A stretch of 64,000 nt of DNA from Stereum hirsutum FP-91666 SS1 (GCF_000264905.1 NW_006763132.1:286237-350236), one strand, 5' to 3'. Shown: positions 1-12,321, counted from the first letter of the stretch. Translations and numbers: made by a program. The notes: a model not told the origin generated them from the sequence alone.

Positions 1-1
1 T

Positions 2-382
2 AACCTCGTCGAATTCGACAAGAAGCATAGAGCTATTCCTGGCAAACCGTGTATCGGTACCGTTCCTTGCCACTTCGAAGTTGTCGACATAGATCAGCAT
101 TTGATGAGCGCCATCATGCTCACGAAGGACTCGTTCTTGGAAGCAGTACGAGAGAAGAACATCTGGCCAGTCCCCGAACCACGTCACGATCTGTGGTTCT
201 CCCAGTTGCAACAAAAGGTCTTGTTGGGACATGTGTTCAAGCCTATAGAGGGCTATGAGGGCTGGGTATCGGACATAGGGAAGATGGTGAAGAAGAGAGA
301 AAAGTGGAGTTGGTTGTCTTTGACGTGGGAAGAGGTGGCGACGTACAGTTATCATCCTACTCTAAGCGGCCTGGTATATTAA
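2..382 (+). CDS. 3' end of an unrecognised gene
   Basis: The reading frame is open from the window edge to a TAA at 380-382 and encodes about 126 residues with normal composition (aromatic- and charge-rich; ends LSGLVY). No start is visible, so this is the last exon or exons of a gene that begins outside the window. I see no signal peptide, membrane segment or known motif, and I do not recognise the family. A conserved hypothetical fungal protein is the safest description. The frame could in principle be a chance ORF, but its length and balanced composition make a real 3' end more likely. Confidence 0.5.
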   Translation, partial: NLVEFDKKHRAIPGKPCIGTVPCHFEVVDIDQHLMSAIMLTKDSFLEAVREKNIWPVPEPRHDLWFSQLQQKVLLGHVFKPIEGYEGWVSDIGKMVKKREKWSWLSLTWEEVATYSYHPTLSGLVY

Positions 383-1147
383 AGGTCGGTACCTCTGCCA
401 ATATTTTATGCCTCCGCCGCGATACCCTTTCCCTTTCGTTTCTGATATGTGGCTCCCTCAAGGACTCTCTTGCCCTGGTCCACGGTCATGTTTTCTGTTG
501 GGATACAAGCTACCGAAATCTTTCACGCTTGTCTAGTCTGTTCTTCAGTTCTGCATGCTTTATTGATAAGTTTCTTGCAACAGTCATAGAAACTGGTGCG
601 CCCGCTGTATTCGATTCGGCAACCTTTCGTCACCTCACTGAGCTGAATGGGCGTTAATTACATTGGCCGGTCAACGCCACCGACGCTCTTTTTCTTCCAT
701 ATGTCTCCTGACGGTACGATACAACTTCGTAACGCCAAATGCAACGCAGGACATCGTGCATAGCTGCTCTGATTCCTGCTATACACCCCTTGAAACACGG
801 CCACATCGTATCTGGGGTCTTGTAGCTGGTTGCCCGGTGTAATTGTCCAGGCGTAGGTAATCGTCTACTCTCCGAGGCTATGTCCTACGCGGGCTTGTTT
901 TTGAGTTAGTCGGGAAATAACAAACGATATCAACACGCATATCGTGTTGTGGGCCATCATTTTATGAAACGCGTTGATGCGTCGGCTGTCCTAGCTTTGG
1001 TTCTGTTACCTGACAGCATACTGCTCTACACTGCCACGGACGCGTGCACGTTCTCGGAGTGCCGACACTAATACTACTCCCATATTTTAGCAACGGACAA
1101 CCAGATCGTACCGCGTCGATTCCAGGTGTCTTTGGCGTACGAACTCA
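383..1147. other. Intergenic region upstream of membrane paralogue A
   Basis: No convincing gene is seen. The last roughly 130 bases share patches with the sequence upstream of paralogue B (a TGCTCTACAC block followed by an ACGCGTGC block), so the promoter was probably copied along with the gene. Confidence 0.5.
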
Positions 1148-2523
1148 ATGGCCGATAACTTATGTCCAGGATGGGATCCAACGACTCCTCACGGCATACG
1201 GCTCGCAATGCTAACTACAGTGACGGAGGCAGCGTTCTATGGTGAGCTGATATTGCTTTCGAATTGCGTACACGACGCTAGATTCGTTACTACAGGTATC
1301 TTTGCCTGCCTCATAGTCATGTCCACATACACGCTAGTGTCAGTGGCACCCATTATACTATCACAATGTCCTATCACAGCTAATATCTATCCAGATCTCA
1401 GGGCCTGCGAAGATCTTATGCACGAATCGCACTCCTTACCATCACCCTCACCATGTTTGCGATCTCAACGGCGCATCTTACCCTCAGTATGATTCTGTAT
1501 CTCATGCAGTGGCCTTACCTTTGTGCCACTGTCTTTCCGGAAACGCCTCTTGCAAGATTATACCGTATCAGAGGGGCCATAGCTGTGTTGGCCCGTGCGC
1601 AATACCTCATCAGCGATGTCGTCGTTGTGTGGCGTGCGTGGGCCGTATGGTACGACAATCGCTGGGTTCGTGGGTCCCTTCTGTTCTCTCTTTCCGGTAC
1701 CGCAGGTACGTGCGTGGCCTCATATTATCTATCAGTTTCCGTGAAGCGCTCATATCTTCAACTAGTGACGTCCATATTCCTCGCCGTCCTCAATGTTCTT
1801 TCCAATAAATCCCACGGCACATACCAGTACCCAGCTCTCGAGCAGAATCTGCTCGGCACGTTCGGACTCCTCTTCACCAACTTCAGTGCCACCATCGCCA
1901 TCGCGGTGAAGGCTTGGCACGTCAGCTTCCTTGTCACGATGGCGCTCAACGGTCTCATCTTTGATTTGCCAGGCTTCATCGACGATCCGTCAAACAGTTT
2001 CTCAATCGCGGTAGCTCGAAGACGAAGGTCGAAGGAGTGCTCACGCTCCTTGTAGAGTCTGGAGCAGTCTACTGTCTCTACTGGGTACGAAGAGCGCGCA
2101 CGTTTGCCGGAACGCTATGTTGATCGGAATCCACAGGTTCTAAATTTCATCAGCGACTTTGGGAAGTTTGGCGACTTTGAATTCGGGTGGCCACAACCCA
2201 ATGTATCGGTACGTACATTGCATAGCTTTGTAAGAGGGTTTTGTACCGTGCTGACTCCGAAATGTATTCGGTTGGTCTGCAAGGGGATTTATCCAACCCT
2301 GATCATACTCCTTGTGGCCCTTCAACGCTCCACTCCAGATACCGTATTCACGGAAATGTCCGAATACCAGATGACTCTTGAGCCCATGCGCTTCAAGGAA
2401 GCCTCTCTCACTGGCAAGAGTCGGAAGGGACCCCGAAATACTTACGACAGTGAGCTCTTCACCGACACCAACACCGGTGAAAGTTCTGCTCGCAGCGGCG
2501 ATTTTGAACGCGGAGTGGTCTAA
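1148..2523 (+). CDS. Multi-pass membrane protein, tandem paralogue A
   Basis: Seven exons can be placed: 1148-1241, 1296-1338, 1395-1705, 1766-1916, 1973-2084, 2137-2208, 2284-2523. All phases close, giving 340 residues. The protein starts MADNLCPGWDP and has about seven hydrophobic helices separated by short loops. Conserved family blocks include ARAQYLISD, WRAWAVWYDN, VLTLLVESG.VYC.YW and the last helix YPTLIILLVALQRSTP. The tail is hydrophilic and probably cytoplasmic. The family is common and expanded in Agaricomycetes, but I know of no characterised member, so no ligand or substrate is proposed. Intron 4 begins GCACGT where paralogue B has GTACGT; the downstream frame works only with this GC-AG intron. 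Exons 1-6 have exactly the same lengths as in B. Confidence 0.85.
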
Positions 2524-2697
2524 AAGGTTGGAATGGAGTGAGATGGGCTGTCGTGTTCACGGTCTCTGTTTCGGCTCATATTGTACTAACTCTGTGGTGA
2601 GTGTTTCAACGTCCTTTCCATGAATCCTCGGTAAGAAGTCGCACTCATATTCTCCATTCTTATCGGATCAATTTATTCAGCTTATCTATCACAAACT

Positions 2698-3600
2698 TAA
2701 CCGTGAATCCGACAGTGTTCACGCTTGCAGCGATGCATGTTTTTAGCGGCCTGCATGGTTGACTCTGCTTCTGGCCTGCACTTCTCCAGCGGCGAGCGAA
2801 AGGAAGACCAATACCCGTCCAGTCGTTCTAACTCAGCCTGGAGACATATTCATCCTGGAGCCACATCGCTGAACGCTGTCGCGCGGAACGCTTCCACTCG
2901 GCCGTTGCTGGATGAATGGCCCGATTAGGCTCTTCTGAGAAATTAATTGGGCACAAAGCTCATTCTCGATCCACATGTTCATGTCTTCGGCAGTGGCTCT
3001 CAAAAACACGTTCGCGGTAACCGCTTTTTCTTTATTAGAACATCAATGAGCAGAGGGATGCAATCTGGACTCGCCGCCAAACGATCCCCTTGCAATTTCT
3101 TTCGCCTCGCTTCTGATAGCGGGCTCTTCAAGGCTGAATCCTGCTGAATCCCCCTTTTCTTATTTGCTAGTGGGTTGAACGTCCACTATCAGACTAGCTT
3201 CGTCCTCCGGTGAACCTCAATGACCGTATCTACCGCCATCACCACGCTATGTTTTGAAATTGATGGGTTGTATAGGTCCTTTGGATTTCGAACATGACGT
3301 AAAGGCCGGTGCTGATACTGGGCCGCTTTCTGAGCTTTCTGAAACTCGGCCGTACCGCACCTGCATCTTGCGTAGATAATTTCTAGGTATCGGGTATTGG
3401 ATCTTGACCAGGTGCAGGCACTTCTTATAGCTACTCTCCGACAGCTCCAAGTCCATCACGCGCTGCTCCAGTGCACGCCAAGACCATCAAGTACATTTGT
3501 ATCAGATCGCTCGCGAATCATTTCGTGTAGCACCCTGAAGGCATCCTTCATCTTCTTACGGGTTAGTTTTGTGTCCAGTGCCTGCATTTGAGCATCTCGC
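2698..3600 (-). pseudogene. Decayed coiled-coil protein gene (relic)
   Basis: The minus strand carries successive pieces of coding-like, charged, helix-prone sequence in different frames. One near 3600-3440 reads LDTKLTRKKMKDAFRVLHEM, one near 3450-3250 contains RVMDLELSESSYKK, one near 3020-2900 contains AEDMNMWIENELCAQL, and one near 2860-2700 contains LQAELERLDGYW and runs to a TAA at 2698-2700. They are collinear but separated by stops and frame changes that I could not bridge with good introns. I read them as a broken gene for a coiled-coil protein of unknown function. Unrecognised introns could rescue part of it. Confidence 0.35.
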
Positions 3601-3749
3601 TGCCTCGTTGTGCTCTACACCGCCATGAACGCGTGCTCGTCGTGCCTGGTTCACGACCTTATACATAACTTCCTGTATCTTTGCGTCTGCAAACCAGATC
3701 AACCTCTGTCGATCCCCATCCTCTCGCCTACGACCAACCTACGACTGTC

Positions 3750-5049
3750 ATGGCCGACAATCCGTGTCCGGGATGGGATCCAAAATATCCTCACGACATA
3801 AGGTTCGCAATGCTAATCACGGTGACGGAGGCGGCGTTCTACGGTGAGTAAATGTTGCTTTCAGTGTTAACTATACGGTGCTGAATACGTTTCTCCAGGT
3901 ATTTTTGTCTGTCTCATAATCATGTCCACATACACGCTGGTGTTTGTGTCACCCATTTTATGCCTCATTCTACTACAACTGACGGCCTTCCAGATCTCAA
4001 GGCCTACGACGATCTTATGCACGAATTGCCCTCCTCGTCATAACACTCACCATGTTTGCGATCTCAACGGCACATCTCATCCTCAGTACTATCTTATATC
4101 TGATACAGTGGCCTGAAATTTGCGCCACCCTCGCACCAGACGGGTACTATGCGAAAATATGGCATATGAGCATGGCCATATCTGTGTTGAGCAGAGCACA
4201 GTACCTCATCAGCGATGCCATCGTTGTGTGGCGTGCGTGGGCCGTATGGTACGACAATCGCTGGGTTCGTGGGTCCCTTCTGTTCTCTCTTTTCGGTACT
4301 GCAGGTATGTGCATGATTGCATCTTATCTTCCGGTTTCTGTGAAACCCTCATTCACTTGGATAGTGACGTCCATATATCTCGCCGTCCTCAATGTTCTTT
4401 CCGACCAAACTCAGGGAGTACGTCAGTACCCGGCTCTCGAACAAAATATGCTCGGCACGTTCGGACTGCTTTTCACCAACTTCAGTGCCACCATCGCCAT
4501 CGCAGTGAAGGCTTGGTACGTCAACTCCCTCGATGTAAGCGAGTTGTTCTCGGTGGCCTTATCTTTTGAATCTGTAAGGCTTTACCGGCGGTCAGTCAAA
4601 GAGTTTCTTAACCGCGGGAGCTCAAAAACGAAGGTCGAAGGCGTGCTTACCCTTCTCGTGGAGTCAGGAGCGGTCTACTGTATATACTGGGTATGAAGGT
4701 TCCGACTGACTTCCCCACTATGTTATACTGACCATCCGTCTACAGGTGCTGAACTTTATCAGTGACTTTGGGAAGTTTGGCAGCTTCGAGTTCGGGTGGC
4801 CCCAACCCAACGTCTCGGTGAGCAAGTCATGGTCCAGGAGCAATCGCTCCCACATCACTAACTTCGCATCGTATTTTGACCACTCTTCACCAGGGCATCT
4901 ATCCGACTCTAATCATCCTGCTCGTCGCCCTTCAGCGGTCGACTCCCGATTCCGTTTTCACAAATACATCAGAGTTCCGGAAGTCTCTCGAACCTATGCA
5001 CTTCAGGGAGGCTTCCCCCACTCGCAAGAGCAGGAGAAGACCTGTTTAA
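3750..5049 (+). CDS. Multi-pass membrane protein, tandem paralogue B
   Basis: Exons are 3750-3843, 3899-3941, 3994-4304, 4365-4515, 4579-4690, 4746-4817, 4894-5049, giving 312 residues with all phases closing. The protein begins MADNPCPGWDP and is closely similar to paralogue A along its length, with the same helices and the blocks RAQYLISDAIVVWRAW and VLTLLVESGAVYC. All introns are GT-AG, including GTACGT at the intron that is GC-AG in A. The C-terminal tail is shorter than in A: it stops at RKSRRRPV, while A continues for about another 27 residues. Upstream sequence also resembles that of A, which points to recent tandem duplication. Function is unknown. Confidence 0.85.
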
Positions 5050-5874
5050 CGACACTCGTATAGGTGTAGTCTCTACCCGGGTACACGATGCTGAGCACAA
5101 CGCAGTCTGACAGATTGGGGCGTATGCATTAGCTTGCATGGTGTACCTCGTGCTCTTTGGTCCTAAACTTCAGTCTTGCTTACTTTGCTCATTCAAGCGC
5201 TCTTCGACTTCACCTACCCTCCCGTGTACTTGTATCATTTCCCTAGGTAGTCTCGCTCATCTACCCCCCCTATTCATTCTACCAATCAGGCTCGCATCAA
5301 TAATTACATCGAGCTCCCTGCTTGAGCCTATCCTACACTCACTTCGCCAATGGCGGCGACAAAGAATGCTAACACTTGTTCCGATCGCGCGATATATGTA
5401 GATTCACCCATATCCATCAACAGTTGAGTCACGTTCGGCCACAGGGATACGCATTTTGATACTTAGACGCCGTTATGGGCACTGGCGAGCGCTTGAGTCC
5501 GGTCATTTTGAACCCGATCAAACCAGTTTGATCCTCCGTTGCTAGTTTCCGGTCTCGGAAATGGGACGACAACCTGTCTGTTGATTCCCCATCATTGGGA
5601 TCGTCGAGACATCCTTCTTGTCTTCATCTCAGCACTGCTCTCAGCACACCCGTACAGCCCCAAGTTGCCAGGGCGTGATAGCAGAATATTACTGCATTGT
5701 CCTGAAATCTGTGCAATGAACGTGCTATTAGCTTCTTTATGGTCTAGCGGCTTCCGATAAACTACGCCTCGGGCTCCAACGTGTACGTACGTCCTTCTCT
5801 CTGCATACAAATACTCGGCCTTTTGGCGTCTCATGCGCGTCTTTTCTTTTCCTCCCCCAGTGACATCCACTTCA
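5050..5874. other. Intergenic region between paralogues B and C
   Basis: Only short shadow ORFs are present. A CT-rich stretch just before 5875 (TTTTCTTTTCCTCCCCC) is typical of fungal core promoters. Nothing else is seen. Confidence 0.4.
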
Positions 5875-7267
5875 ATGGCCAACTCTGACGATAATGCATG
5901 TCCGGGATGGGACGACAGTATCCCGTACAGCATCAAGCTGGCAATGTTGACGATGACGGTCGAGGCGGCATCATACGGTGCGTGATGACTTTGCCATCCT
6001 TGAATGCTTCAGCCGATACTGAACGCCGAGTCTCGTTAGGCATCTTCCTGTGCTTAATCATCATGTCCACATATATCCTGGTGTACGTCCCAAATCCTAT
6101 TACTGATCCGTACTTGAACCCGTTGTCTGAACATCTCTCAGATCCAGAGGTCTACGAGGCTCTTATGCTCGAATGACACTCCTTGCTGTGACCCTCACCA
6201 TGTTCTCCATATCCACAGCCCACCTCGTCATTCATCTTCTCTGGTATATAATACAATGGCCATACATCTGCGCCACCGTCGCACCAGACGGGTACTTTGC
6301 CCGCCTCAACCGGATGTATGAATCGATAGAGCTTCTGGGACGAGCACAATATTTCATCAGTGATGTTATCGTTGTATGGCGTGCATGGGTGATTTGGCCA
6401 CGGAATCATTGGGTCCGTGGGTCTTTGGCGTTCTGTCTTCTGGCTACCGCAGGTACTTACACCTCAGAGAAGGCTTTACCACTAGCGCAATGCAATGATG
6501 CTGACTATTGACACATTTTAGTAACATCCATATTCCTCGCTGTACTCAACGTTTTGTCCTTCAAACTGGACCACAGATATCCCACCCTGGAGCAGAACAT
6601 GCTCGGAACCTTTGGGCTTCTCTTCACGAATTTTGGTGCGACGGCGGCTATCGCATCGAAGGCTTGGTATGGCGTTGCTTCGTTGGGTTTTTGCTGCTGG
6701 TATACTTACCTCTCGTCCCGGTAGGTTGTATCGACGATCCGTGAAAGAGTTCGTCAACAGAGGAAGCTCAAAAACCAAAGTAGAAAGTGTGCTCACCCTC
6801 TTGGTCGAGTCTGGTGCGCTTTATTGCATCTACTGGGTGCGTGTGGAAGACTTCTGCGCTGGGCGATATTATCTCAACGCTCATACCTTGAACTAGATAT
6901 TAACGCTACTCAGCGACTTCGGAGTAACTGGCGACTTTGGCTTTGGGTGGCCTCAGCCCAATATTTCCGTACGTGACCCAGACATCTCATGCACTCTCAC
7001 TGCGTCCAACTCAACCTCCTCCGATGTGTACAGGGAATCTATCCAACACTCATCATCCTACTCGTTTCACTTCAGCGCTCCACTCCAGATAACGTTTACT
7101 CGGTATCAAGACCTCCTCCGATGCCACTGGAACCCATTCAATTCAGTCCTGCTGCGCCTATGAACCGAGCGAAGAAACCCGCGGATTTTTCTGATAGCGA
7201 GCTGTTTAGTAGCACTTTTGTGGCATCATCATCCGGTGGAAATGTTGTTGGACAGGGAACGGTTTGA
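5875..7267 (+). CDS. Multi-pass membrane protein, tandem paralogue C
   Basis: Exons are 5875-5977, 6040-6082, 6142-6452, 6522-6666, 6725-6836, 6897-6968, 7034-7267, giving 339 residues with all phases closing. It begins MANSDDNACPGWDD. It has the same seven-helix layout and conserved blocks as A and B (RAQYFISDVIVVWRAW, VLTLLVESGALYCIYW, YPTLIILLVSLQRSTP), but is more diverged, with a Ser/Gly-rich tail. Exon-intron positions are identical to A and B, so the group arose by tandem duplication rather than retroposition. Function is unknown; a receptor- or transporter-like role is only a guess from topology. Confidence 0.85.
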
Positions 7268-7570
7268 AGGAAGAGCTGCTGTCATCGTGTGGTCTCCTTC
7301 GTTCTCCAGAACACGATGACTTGATTCGTTCTGATTCGGGAATAAAAGTAATGTATCAAATGGTGGTAGACATACTGTATACTTATCCGACTTTCTCGAC
7401 CACGTACGATTGTGGCGCAAACCTTCGAACTCGAATATTTTGGGTACCGGCAGTGATGTTCTTAGTATCAGGGGTTCTCTGAATAGTGCTGACAAGGAAT
7501 TCGATGGCGATGTTCAGTTTTGGTTGAATTAATTTGGAACTTTGAAAGGCCGTGAGAAACGTGCGCTGAT

Positions 7571-7587
7571 GAAGACGCCACCGCCAC
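7571..7587 (+). promoter_or_regulatory. 17-bp motif upstream of F-box copy 1
   Basis: GAAGACGCCACCGCCAC occurs here 5' of the F-box gene and recurs at 14528-14544, 20572-20588, 29432-29448, 35891-35907 (one mismatch) and 39089-39105, always 5' of an F-box-type start on the same strand. Its role is unknown; a regulatory site or a conserved leader is inferred. Confidence 0.45.
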
Positions 7588-7622
7588 CCTCTTGGCGTTG
7601 TGGGTTCATTCTGACGGCAACG

Positions 7623-7899
7623 TCGATACTGTAGTTTTTCGACCATAAGTTCGTGGGAAGATTATGTCAGACGTGACACTCGCCAGGCCACGGTTCGTTT
7701 GGCTGGGCCACGCGTGACGGACCAATGAAATTGTTCGCAGTACGACACAAAAATTGATTCTCGGGCAATTTCGGTGCAAATTGGTCACGATTTACTGTTC
7801 GTGGACCCGCGTATCTGCGTGACCATTGGGTCAAATATGTTCGCCGGCGCACCCTGCGTGATGCGTGACGAACATATGGTCGAAAAACTACAGTATCGA
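7623..7899. mobile_element. MITE with about 31-bp terminal inverted repeats
   Basis: The left end TCGATACTGTAGTTTTTCGA and the reverse complement of the right end match over about 31 bp with one mismatch. The roughly 280-bp interior has no coding frame. The inner part of the inverted repeat (TACTGT..TTTTTCG) also matches the ends of the element at 36093-36506, so both belong to one non-autonomous family. The target duplication is ambiguous: TA, or TCGA, which is itself palindromic. The element ends 17 bp before the ATG of F-box copy 1. Confidence 0.8.
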
Positions 7900-7915
7900 T
7901 GCACGACACTCCGTT

Positions 7916-9464
7916 ATGTCTCTCTTTTCTCTCCCCACCGAGCTCATCCAACAAATTCCCTCGAGTATCCCTTCCTATGTCCACGGCGACGTATTCGACC
8001 GCTCGTCCGAGTCAAGTATCAAAGGCCCCATCATCGAGCTCGATCCCACCCTCCGTGGTCTCTGCGCCACAAATCGAAGGTCAATCTTCTTTCCGTCTCT
8101 CTACGACACTATCGGGACGGATTCGGTTGTCCGCTTTATTGTGTCATACAGAGAAAACTCTGAAATTCCGTACATCCTTAGACATATCACATTCTGTCAG
8201 CGAACACAACGGCAGGAATGGGATGGAGTGCCAACGGACGGTGCTCTCGGCGGTTTCTCTGCACCCAATGTCAACGCAAACCGCCACACCAGCCCCTTCA
8301 CCCGAAACCTCCTCGCACGCCTCCCGTCTCTCCTATCCTTCACCTCCCAAACAGACGAATTCTACATCGACCAGAGACTCATGACCGTGATCAACGTTCA
8401 ACGCCCATCCCACCCTCCACACCGTCTCCTTCCCCAGCCTCTTTCCTATACTCCACCCCAGGACCAAACGCGACCCAGCCCCCTCTTTATCTCGCATTCA
8501 TTGCGCCGAGGAAAACTCAGGCCACATACTCTTCAGACAGGTAAACCTGCGCATTCTATTCGGTAACGGCCCCGCCAACAGCATCTCCGTCGACCGTCTC
8601 GTCCTCTCCGCCCGTGACACGTCCTTCCTAGGCGACCTGATCGTACCGACATTCAGGAAACTTCGAACGCTCGAGTTCAAAGCAGTTCCGACCGATTCTG
8701 CGTGGAAACCGGATGCGTTCATCGCTAGACATCCCTCGCTCACGAATATCATCCTATCGAACTGCGAGGCGAATGAACCCGAGGGTTTCCCGTGCGTTTC
8801 GAAACTCTACAAAGCCGTAGCAGATCGGGGGTTGAGCCTGCATTTCCGACTTGGGTGCGTGCATCTGGTCAGAGGCGAGGAGGCGAGACACATCCTGGGT
8901 GAGGAAGGCGAGGGAGGGAGAGATGGGATGACAATGTGCACGAAGAAGGTGAAGGTGTTCATAGAGGATAGGACGGAAGACGTTGTTTCTTGTATACTCG
9001 AAAACCTCCCTACCTGCGCCGAAATATGGTTGAATTTCGATATGGATGATGGGAGGGACCAGAGTATCAACGTAAGTGTTCCATACCACCATCACCCGGA
9101 CGATCCTGTTTCCTTACTCGATCACTAACTTCAATTCTCTCCCCGATATCCCAGAAAATCCTCTGGTCAATTCTCCTCTCCTGCTCCAAATACACCCCTC
9201 CTCCGCTCCCTAAGAACCCTTCATCTCTCCATCCTCTTCGACGACAGAGAAGCTGGCAAGATCCCTCCCTCAGTCGAAGCCGGCACGATCCTTCCCTCAT
9301 ATGAACCAGGCAAGATCCTCTTCTCGGACGACACAGAAGCCATAAACGACCTCGCAGTCAGACTAACGCCGAGGATACGAGCACTCGCCGATCGATGTCC
9401 GAAGCTGAGGACTGTGTTGGTTTCACAGCCGATTGGCCATGATCAGACTCAGAAGTTTTTTTAA
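7916..9464 (+). pseudogene. F-box-like gene, copy 1 (frameshifted)
   Basis: It begins MSLFSLPTELIQQIPSSI, an F-box-like start, and is collinear with the intact minus-strand copy at 12742-14459 (shared blocks LCATNR, SIFFPSLYDT, SLLSFTSQTD, CVHLVRGEEAR, DRTEDVVSCI.ENLP). Compared with that copy it carries two net +7-base insertions, near 8395 in exon 2 and near 9170 in the last exon. Each changes the frame. It also ends early at a TAA (9462-9464) where the other copy continues. F-box proteins act as substrate adaptors of SCF ubiquitin ligases, but this copy is unlikely to make one. A MITE ends 17 bp upstream of its ATG. Confidence 0.75.
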
Positions 9465-10865
9465 GTTCACCGCTCAGAGGAGGGGGTGGATGTGGCAGCG
9501 AGGAGGAGGGGGAGGAGAAGAGAGAAGGGGTGGGGAGGGAGAGGTGCGCGTTGATTCTGCAATTCATGGGGTGGGGGAGTGGAAGAAGATGAGTATGTGA
9601 ATTGACGGGGACGGATGGAGAAGCGACAATCTTCGACTGGTGGAGAAGAGAGCCGACTGTATAGTCGTGACAGAGACGGGGACGGCTTCTCCTGAGGGAG
9701 TGGAAGGTCGGACAAAGTTGGGCCGGGCTGCGTTGGTCTGGCGAGCGAGAGGATAACTACAACGATCTCACGCGAAATGAACATAGCCGAGCCCGAAGCC
9801 CGTCTTTCTGAGAGGTTGAAGCCCTGCACAGTCAAACCTCGTGAACTCGTTTGCTTCTCCGGTGCTTGGTGCGTTCGCTTCAATTCGTCACAGCACCGAA
9901 AGTTAACATTCACTCAGCCGCTGAATAGCATGATAGGTGGATGGTATTTGGTGGAAAGTCTGGTAGCGCTATGTGCGATTCCTTCTTTCTCGTCATGCGG
10001 GTTATCGTGAGACTATGCCCATCCTCCCTTCTTCATCCTCGAGCTTCACTTCTTGTGTCTCATGCATCATTCGTGGCTCGGCTTCACGTCCATAGTCGAC
10101 TCCGAGCACAGATCGCTCTCGAGGCCTCTCTACTTTGTCGTTCTGAACGCGTTCGTGATCCTGAAGCTGATTTTGATGCGCGCTATATCCGTGATGATGC
10201 AGGGTTGCTCATTGATCGGCAATCATATCTAGTGTCTGCCTGTGTGAAACTTTCTTTCCCCGTTTCCCATGCGCAAGCAGCTGCTCTGTCTTGACTGCGC
10301 GTGAACAGGGCTCTCTCGACGAGTCTGCCGATTTGCTTTGCTACATTGAACTTTGTTATCACTCATTGACACCTACTAGCTGCGATACGAATCTCTTGCA
10401 CTGGCCTATTTTTCGCCCACCCCCAACATATTCTGAGCACAGCTCTTTCGTCTCTTGTTCGTCTCTTTCCAGCTCGGAAATCGATTGGACACTGTCCCCG
10501 TAACATCGTAATCACACTTGGTAAAACAAGGTTTCCCTGGCCTGTAGAGATACCGAAGGAGAATCCTCCTGCTTCGTTCGCCAGATCCGAGCGATTTCGA
10601 TATGAGAATCAGGTTCGTTTCTCAGTTTCTCCCACATGGGAGCGGAGCAAACCACCAAGCCACCGAGGCTCGCATTACAGTCAGGGAATCACGACGTAAG
10701 CCCTATGCGTGAAGTACTAATACTCTCGCTTCGTCGGTCGTGAGCTGGACATGGCTTGAGGACGACGCTGATCCCTTCTCGTCCTTGCCCAGCTAAGTAC
10801 TAGACCTCATAGTTCTGAGTTTTCGGGTTCTTGCCTTCGTGCTATACCACCTTTCTCGAGCGAGA
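9465..10865. other. Intergenic region; left part is duplicated F-box 3' sequence
   Basis: Bases up to about 9602 are still alignable with the end of F-box copy 2, so they belong to the inverted duplication. The remainder up to paralogue D holds no gene that I can support. Confidence 0.45.
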
Positions 10866-12321
10866 ATGTCGGATTCGGACGCGCCGAATCTCTGTCCGGG
10901 GTGGGATCCTACATGGCCGCAATCCTTAAAAATGTGGATGTTGGAGGCATCCTGTGAGGCCATGACCTATGGTGCGCTGAATTACGATTCCTATCATCGC
11001 CGTGCCATTGACCAACAGCCTGGACGCAGGACTTTTCCTGTGTCTATACATGCTCTCGACACATATATTGATGTGAGCTATCCCACACCTTCCTCCGTAT
11101 CCCAGCTGACACTTCACCTCTCTTCCCAGTCGACACGGCCTCCACAACTCCACCGCTCGAATCGTTCTCATCTCCGTCACGACGTTCATGCTCCTCGACT
11201 CGACCGCCCACCTCATCCTCACCCTCGTCCACTCCATCCTTCAATTCCCATACATCTGCGCCCTGTCGACTCCGCCCGGCTTAACAAACGCACTTCCACG
11301 GATGATTACTGCGAATGATCTGCTCGAGCGTGCCCAATATCTTGTGTCGGATGCGGTGGTGGTTTGGAGGGCTTGTGCGATATGGTCGGGGAATGTTGCG
11401 GTTTATGTTGGGTTGGGGTTTTGCTTTACTGTCACTGCGGGTGCGTATCTTCCACCACAAGTTTTTGTCTAGTTGGTCTTTCGACGAACTTGCTAAGGCA
11501 GGCGGATTGCATTGGATATCTAGTGACTAGTATATTCCTGGCTGTTCTGAACGTGTTGACGGCTGAGGGTCATAAATACACGACATTGGAGAAGAACATG
11601 CTCGGCACTCTACCGCTCCTCGCCACGAACTTCTTTGCCACTGCGTTGATCGCGTACAAAGCCTGGTCAGTCCTCCCTTTCCCAAACTTCCATTCCGTTT
11701 CGTCTCTGCCGTTATCTGGGATCTGATGTATGCATGTATCCATGCACTGGACTCGAAAGGCTCTACCGCCGCCAAATCAAACAATTCCTTCGCACCCAAC
11801 GTGCCACACGCCCCAGGATCCAAAGCGTGCTCGCTCTCCTCGTCGAATCAGGATTCATATATCTAGGCTACTGGGTATGTCCAAGTCCCCTCCCACGTAT
11901 TATTATTTTATTTTGCGCTGACGAAAGACGGATGGGTTCAACTTCAAGGTTCTGATCATGATTGGGGATTTTGGGCTATATGGAGGATATTTCGAGTTTG
12001 AGTGGTTTCAGCCTAACATCTCCGTACGTCCCGGCCAGCCTTCGTTCGTTGTTCGTCGTTCGTCCAAGTTCTTAGTGACTTTTCTCCTGAACGCTATAGG
12101 GAATCTATCCCACTCTCATCATCCTTGTCGTCTCTGAACATAAATCATCCTCGGAAACGATGTTCTCCCTCGCACGCGCATCGAGCTGTACCGCCGACGG
12201 CCGGTCTATAGAGTTCGGGTTCCCGCAGTCTATGGCTAAGGGGTCGTATAAAGAGTCGGACGAGAACGAGGGGGGGACTGTCACTTCGAATTGCGTGGTG
12301 GATTATCGGGATGAAGTCTGA
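10866..12321 (+). CDS. Multi-pass membrane protein, paralogue D
   Basis: Exons are 10866-10971, 11030-11072, 11130-11440, 11524-11665, 11760-11874, 11949-12023, 12100-12321, giving 337 residues with all phases closing. It begins MSDSDAPNLCPGWDP. This is the most diverged of the four paralogues: it keeps RAQYLVSDAVVVWRA, VLALLVESGFIYLGYW and YPTLIILVV but has different loops and an acidic tail. Its neighbours are inverted F-box copies on both sides, so D may have been separated from A-C by that duplication. Function is unknown. Confidence 0.82.

Noticed and set aside
9600..9913. Minus-strand ORFs over G-rich sequence
   Set aside because: They come from reverse reading of purine-rich 3' F-box DNA, with low-complexity Pro/Ser/Leu composition and no support.
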